Part shown: positions 4,780-5,180 of the stretch, piece after piece
Layout: each line of letters begins with the position of its first letter
Position numbering within the stretch: position 1 is the first letter of the stretch
DNA from: Cyanobacteria bacterium T3Sed10_344R1
Lineage (GTDB): Bacteria > Cyanobacteriota > Cyanobacteriia > Phormidesmidales > Phormidesmidaceae
Assembly (NCBI GenBank): GCA_003566335.1
Contig: PXDR01000146.1
Location: 1-5,180 of the forward strand
DNA length: 5,180 nt
Reading direction: 5' to 3'
Translations under genes and position numbers: made by a program
The notes under the pieces: generated by a model
Databases searched by the model: none
Told to the model about the DNA's origin: nothing
Seen by the model: the letters and a program-made list of their open reading frames with translations, nothing else

Positions 4780-5180
4780 TCAGTCAGATTCTGGCACTCG
4801 TCGCCACAAAGCTAGTCCGCCGCCCCGACCCCGTGCTGCAATCCCGTCCTCGCCGATCCAGAAGTAGGCAAAGAAGGGCTGGGTTTTCAGATCTTTCTCA
4901 TAGAAAGCGTCGTCATTCTTACCGCCGCGCAAATCGCCCTGGTAAAGCTGTCGCCCCGCCACCCCCAAACTCAGCTCGGTAAAGTCAAAGGCCAAGATGT
5001 TGCGGGGTGACCAAAACCGGACAGGGCCGTTCACCGTCAGCCGACAAGGCCCCAAGCCCACCTGGTTCACCACCTGACCCCGATCGGCTTGCTCCCCCGG
5101 TTCGTAGCAAATCCGGATTTGCAGCCAACTGGGCAGCCAAATCCCCGACTTAAACAGTCCTCGGGTCTGTTGTTGCGATC
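4780..5180 (-). CDS. C-terminal part of an unidentified protein (start beyond the window)
   Basis: The minus-strand frame ending at the TGA (4782-4780) is open without a stop to the right edge, giving about 132 residues. The GTG at 5073 is an internal codon rather than a start, because the frame continues upstream through sequence that reads like protein (GIWLPSWLQIRICYEPG). The visible part has alternating hydrophobic and polar residues, suggesting beta strands, with blocks RFWSPRNILAFDF and, near the end, ARGRGGGLALWRR. No catalytic motif is apparent. The ending, an acidic turn then Arg-rich Gly repeat and a hydrophobic strand, faintly recalls the C-terminus of PAP/fibrillin (lipocalin-like) proteins of cyanobacteria and plastids, but I would not assign it. 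It is convergent with the EAL gene. Confidence 0.75.
   Translation of the reverse strand, partial: SQQQTRGLFKSGIWLPSWLQIRICYEPGEQADRGQVVNQVGLGPCRLTVNGPVRFWSPRNILAFDFTELSLGVAGRQLYQGDLRGGKNDDAFYEKDLKTQPFFAYFWIGEDGIAARGRGGGLALWRRVPESD

Overview
The window looks like cyanobacterial chromosome. Five complete copies of the HIP1 octamer GCGATCGC lie in about 5.2 kb, roughly one per kb. One gene encodes a protein of the DUF3352 type, a family known mainly from cyanobacteria. A site resembling the cyanobacterial HLR1 (RpaB-binding) element lies upstream of it. The sequence is fairly GC-rich, which fits a Leptolyngbya/Nodosilinea-like lineage, but I cannot fix the genus.

Layout. Bases 1-62 (minus strand) hold the first 20 codons of a membrane protein that looks like the zinc metalloprotease HtpX, preceded by a strong Shine-Dalgarno. 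Bases 63-339 are a divergent intergenic region with palindromes, leader hairpins and the HLR1-like site. Bases 340-2283 (plus) encode a 647-residue secreted DUF3352-type protein with a long acidic insert and a small tandem duplication. Bases 2284-2978 are a 695-base stretch with no credible protein gene. It holds a near-textbook intrinsic terminator that is canonical only on the minus strand, although no minus-strand gene lies to its right before the next gene, plus several short direct and inverted repeats. Bases 2979-4718 (plus) encode a 579-residue membrane-anchored protein with a degenerate GGDEF domain and a fully conserved EAL domain, a likely cyclic di-GMP phosphodiesterase. Bases 4780-5180 (minus) hold the C-terminal ~132 residues of an unidentified protein, convergent with the EAL gene.

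The genes do not form an obvious operon. htpX and the DUF3352 gene are divergent and could share regulation through the HLR1-like site. The EAL gene appears to be a separate unit with a long upstream region. No mobile element, CRISPR array, tRNA or rRNA was seen. The least ordinary region is 2284-2978, where the orphan minus-strand terminator suggests an undescribed small RNA. That is an inference, not a demonstrated gene.
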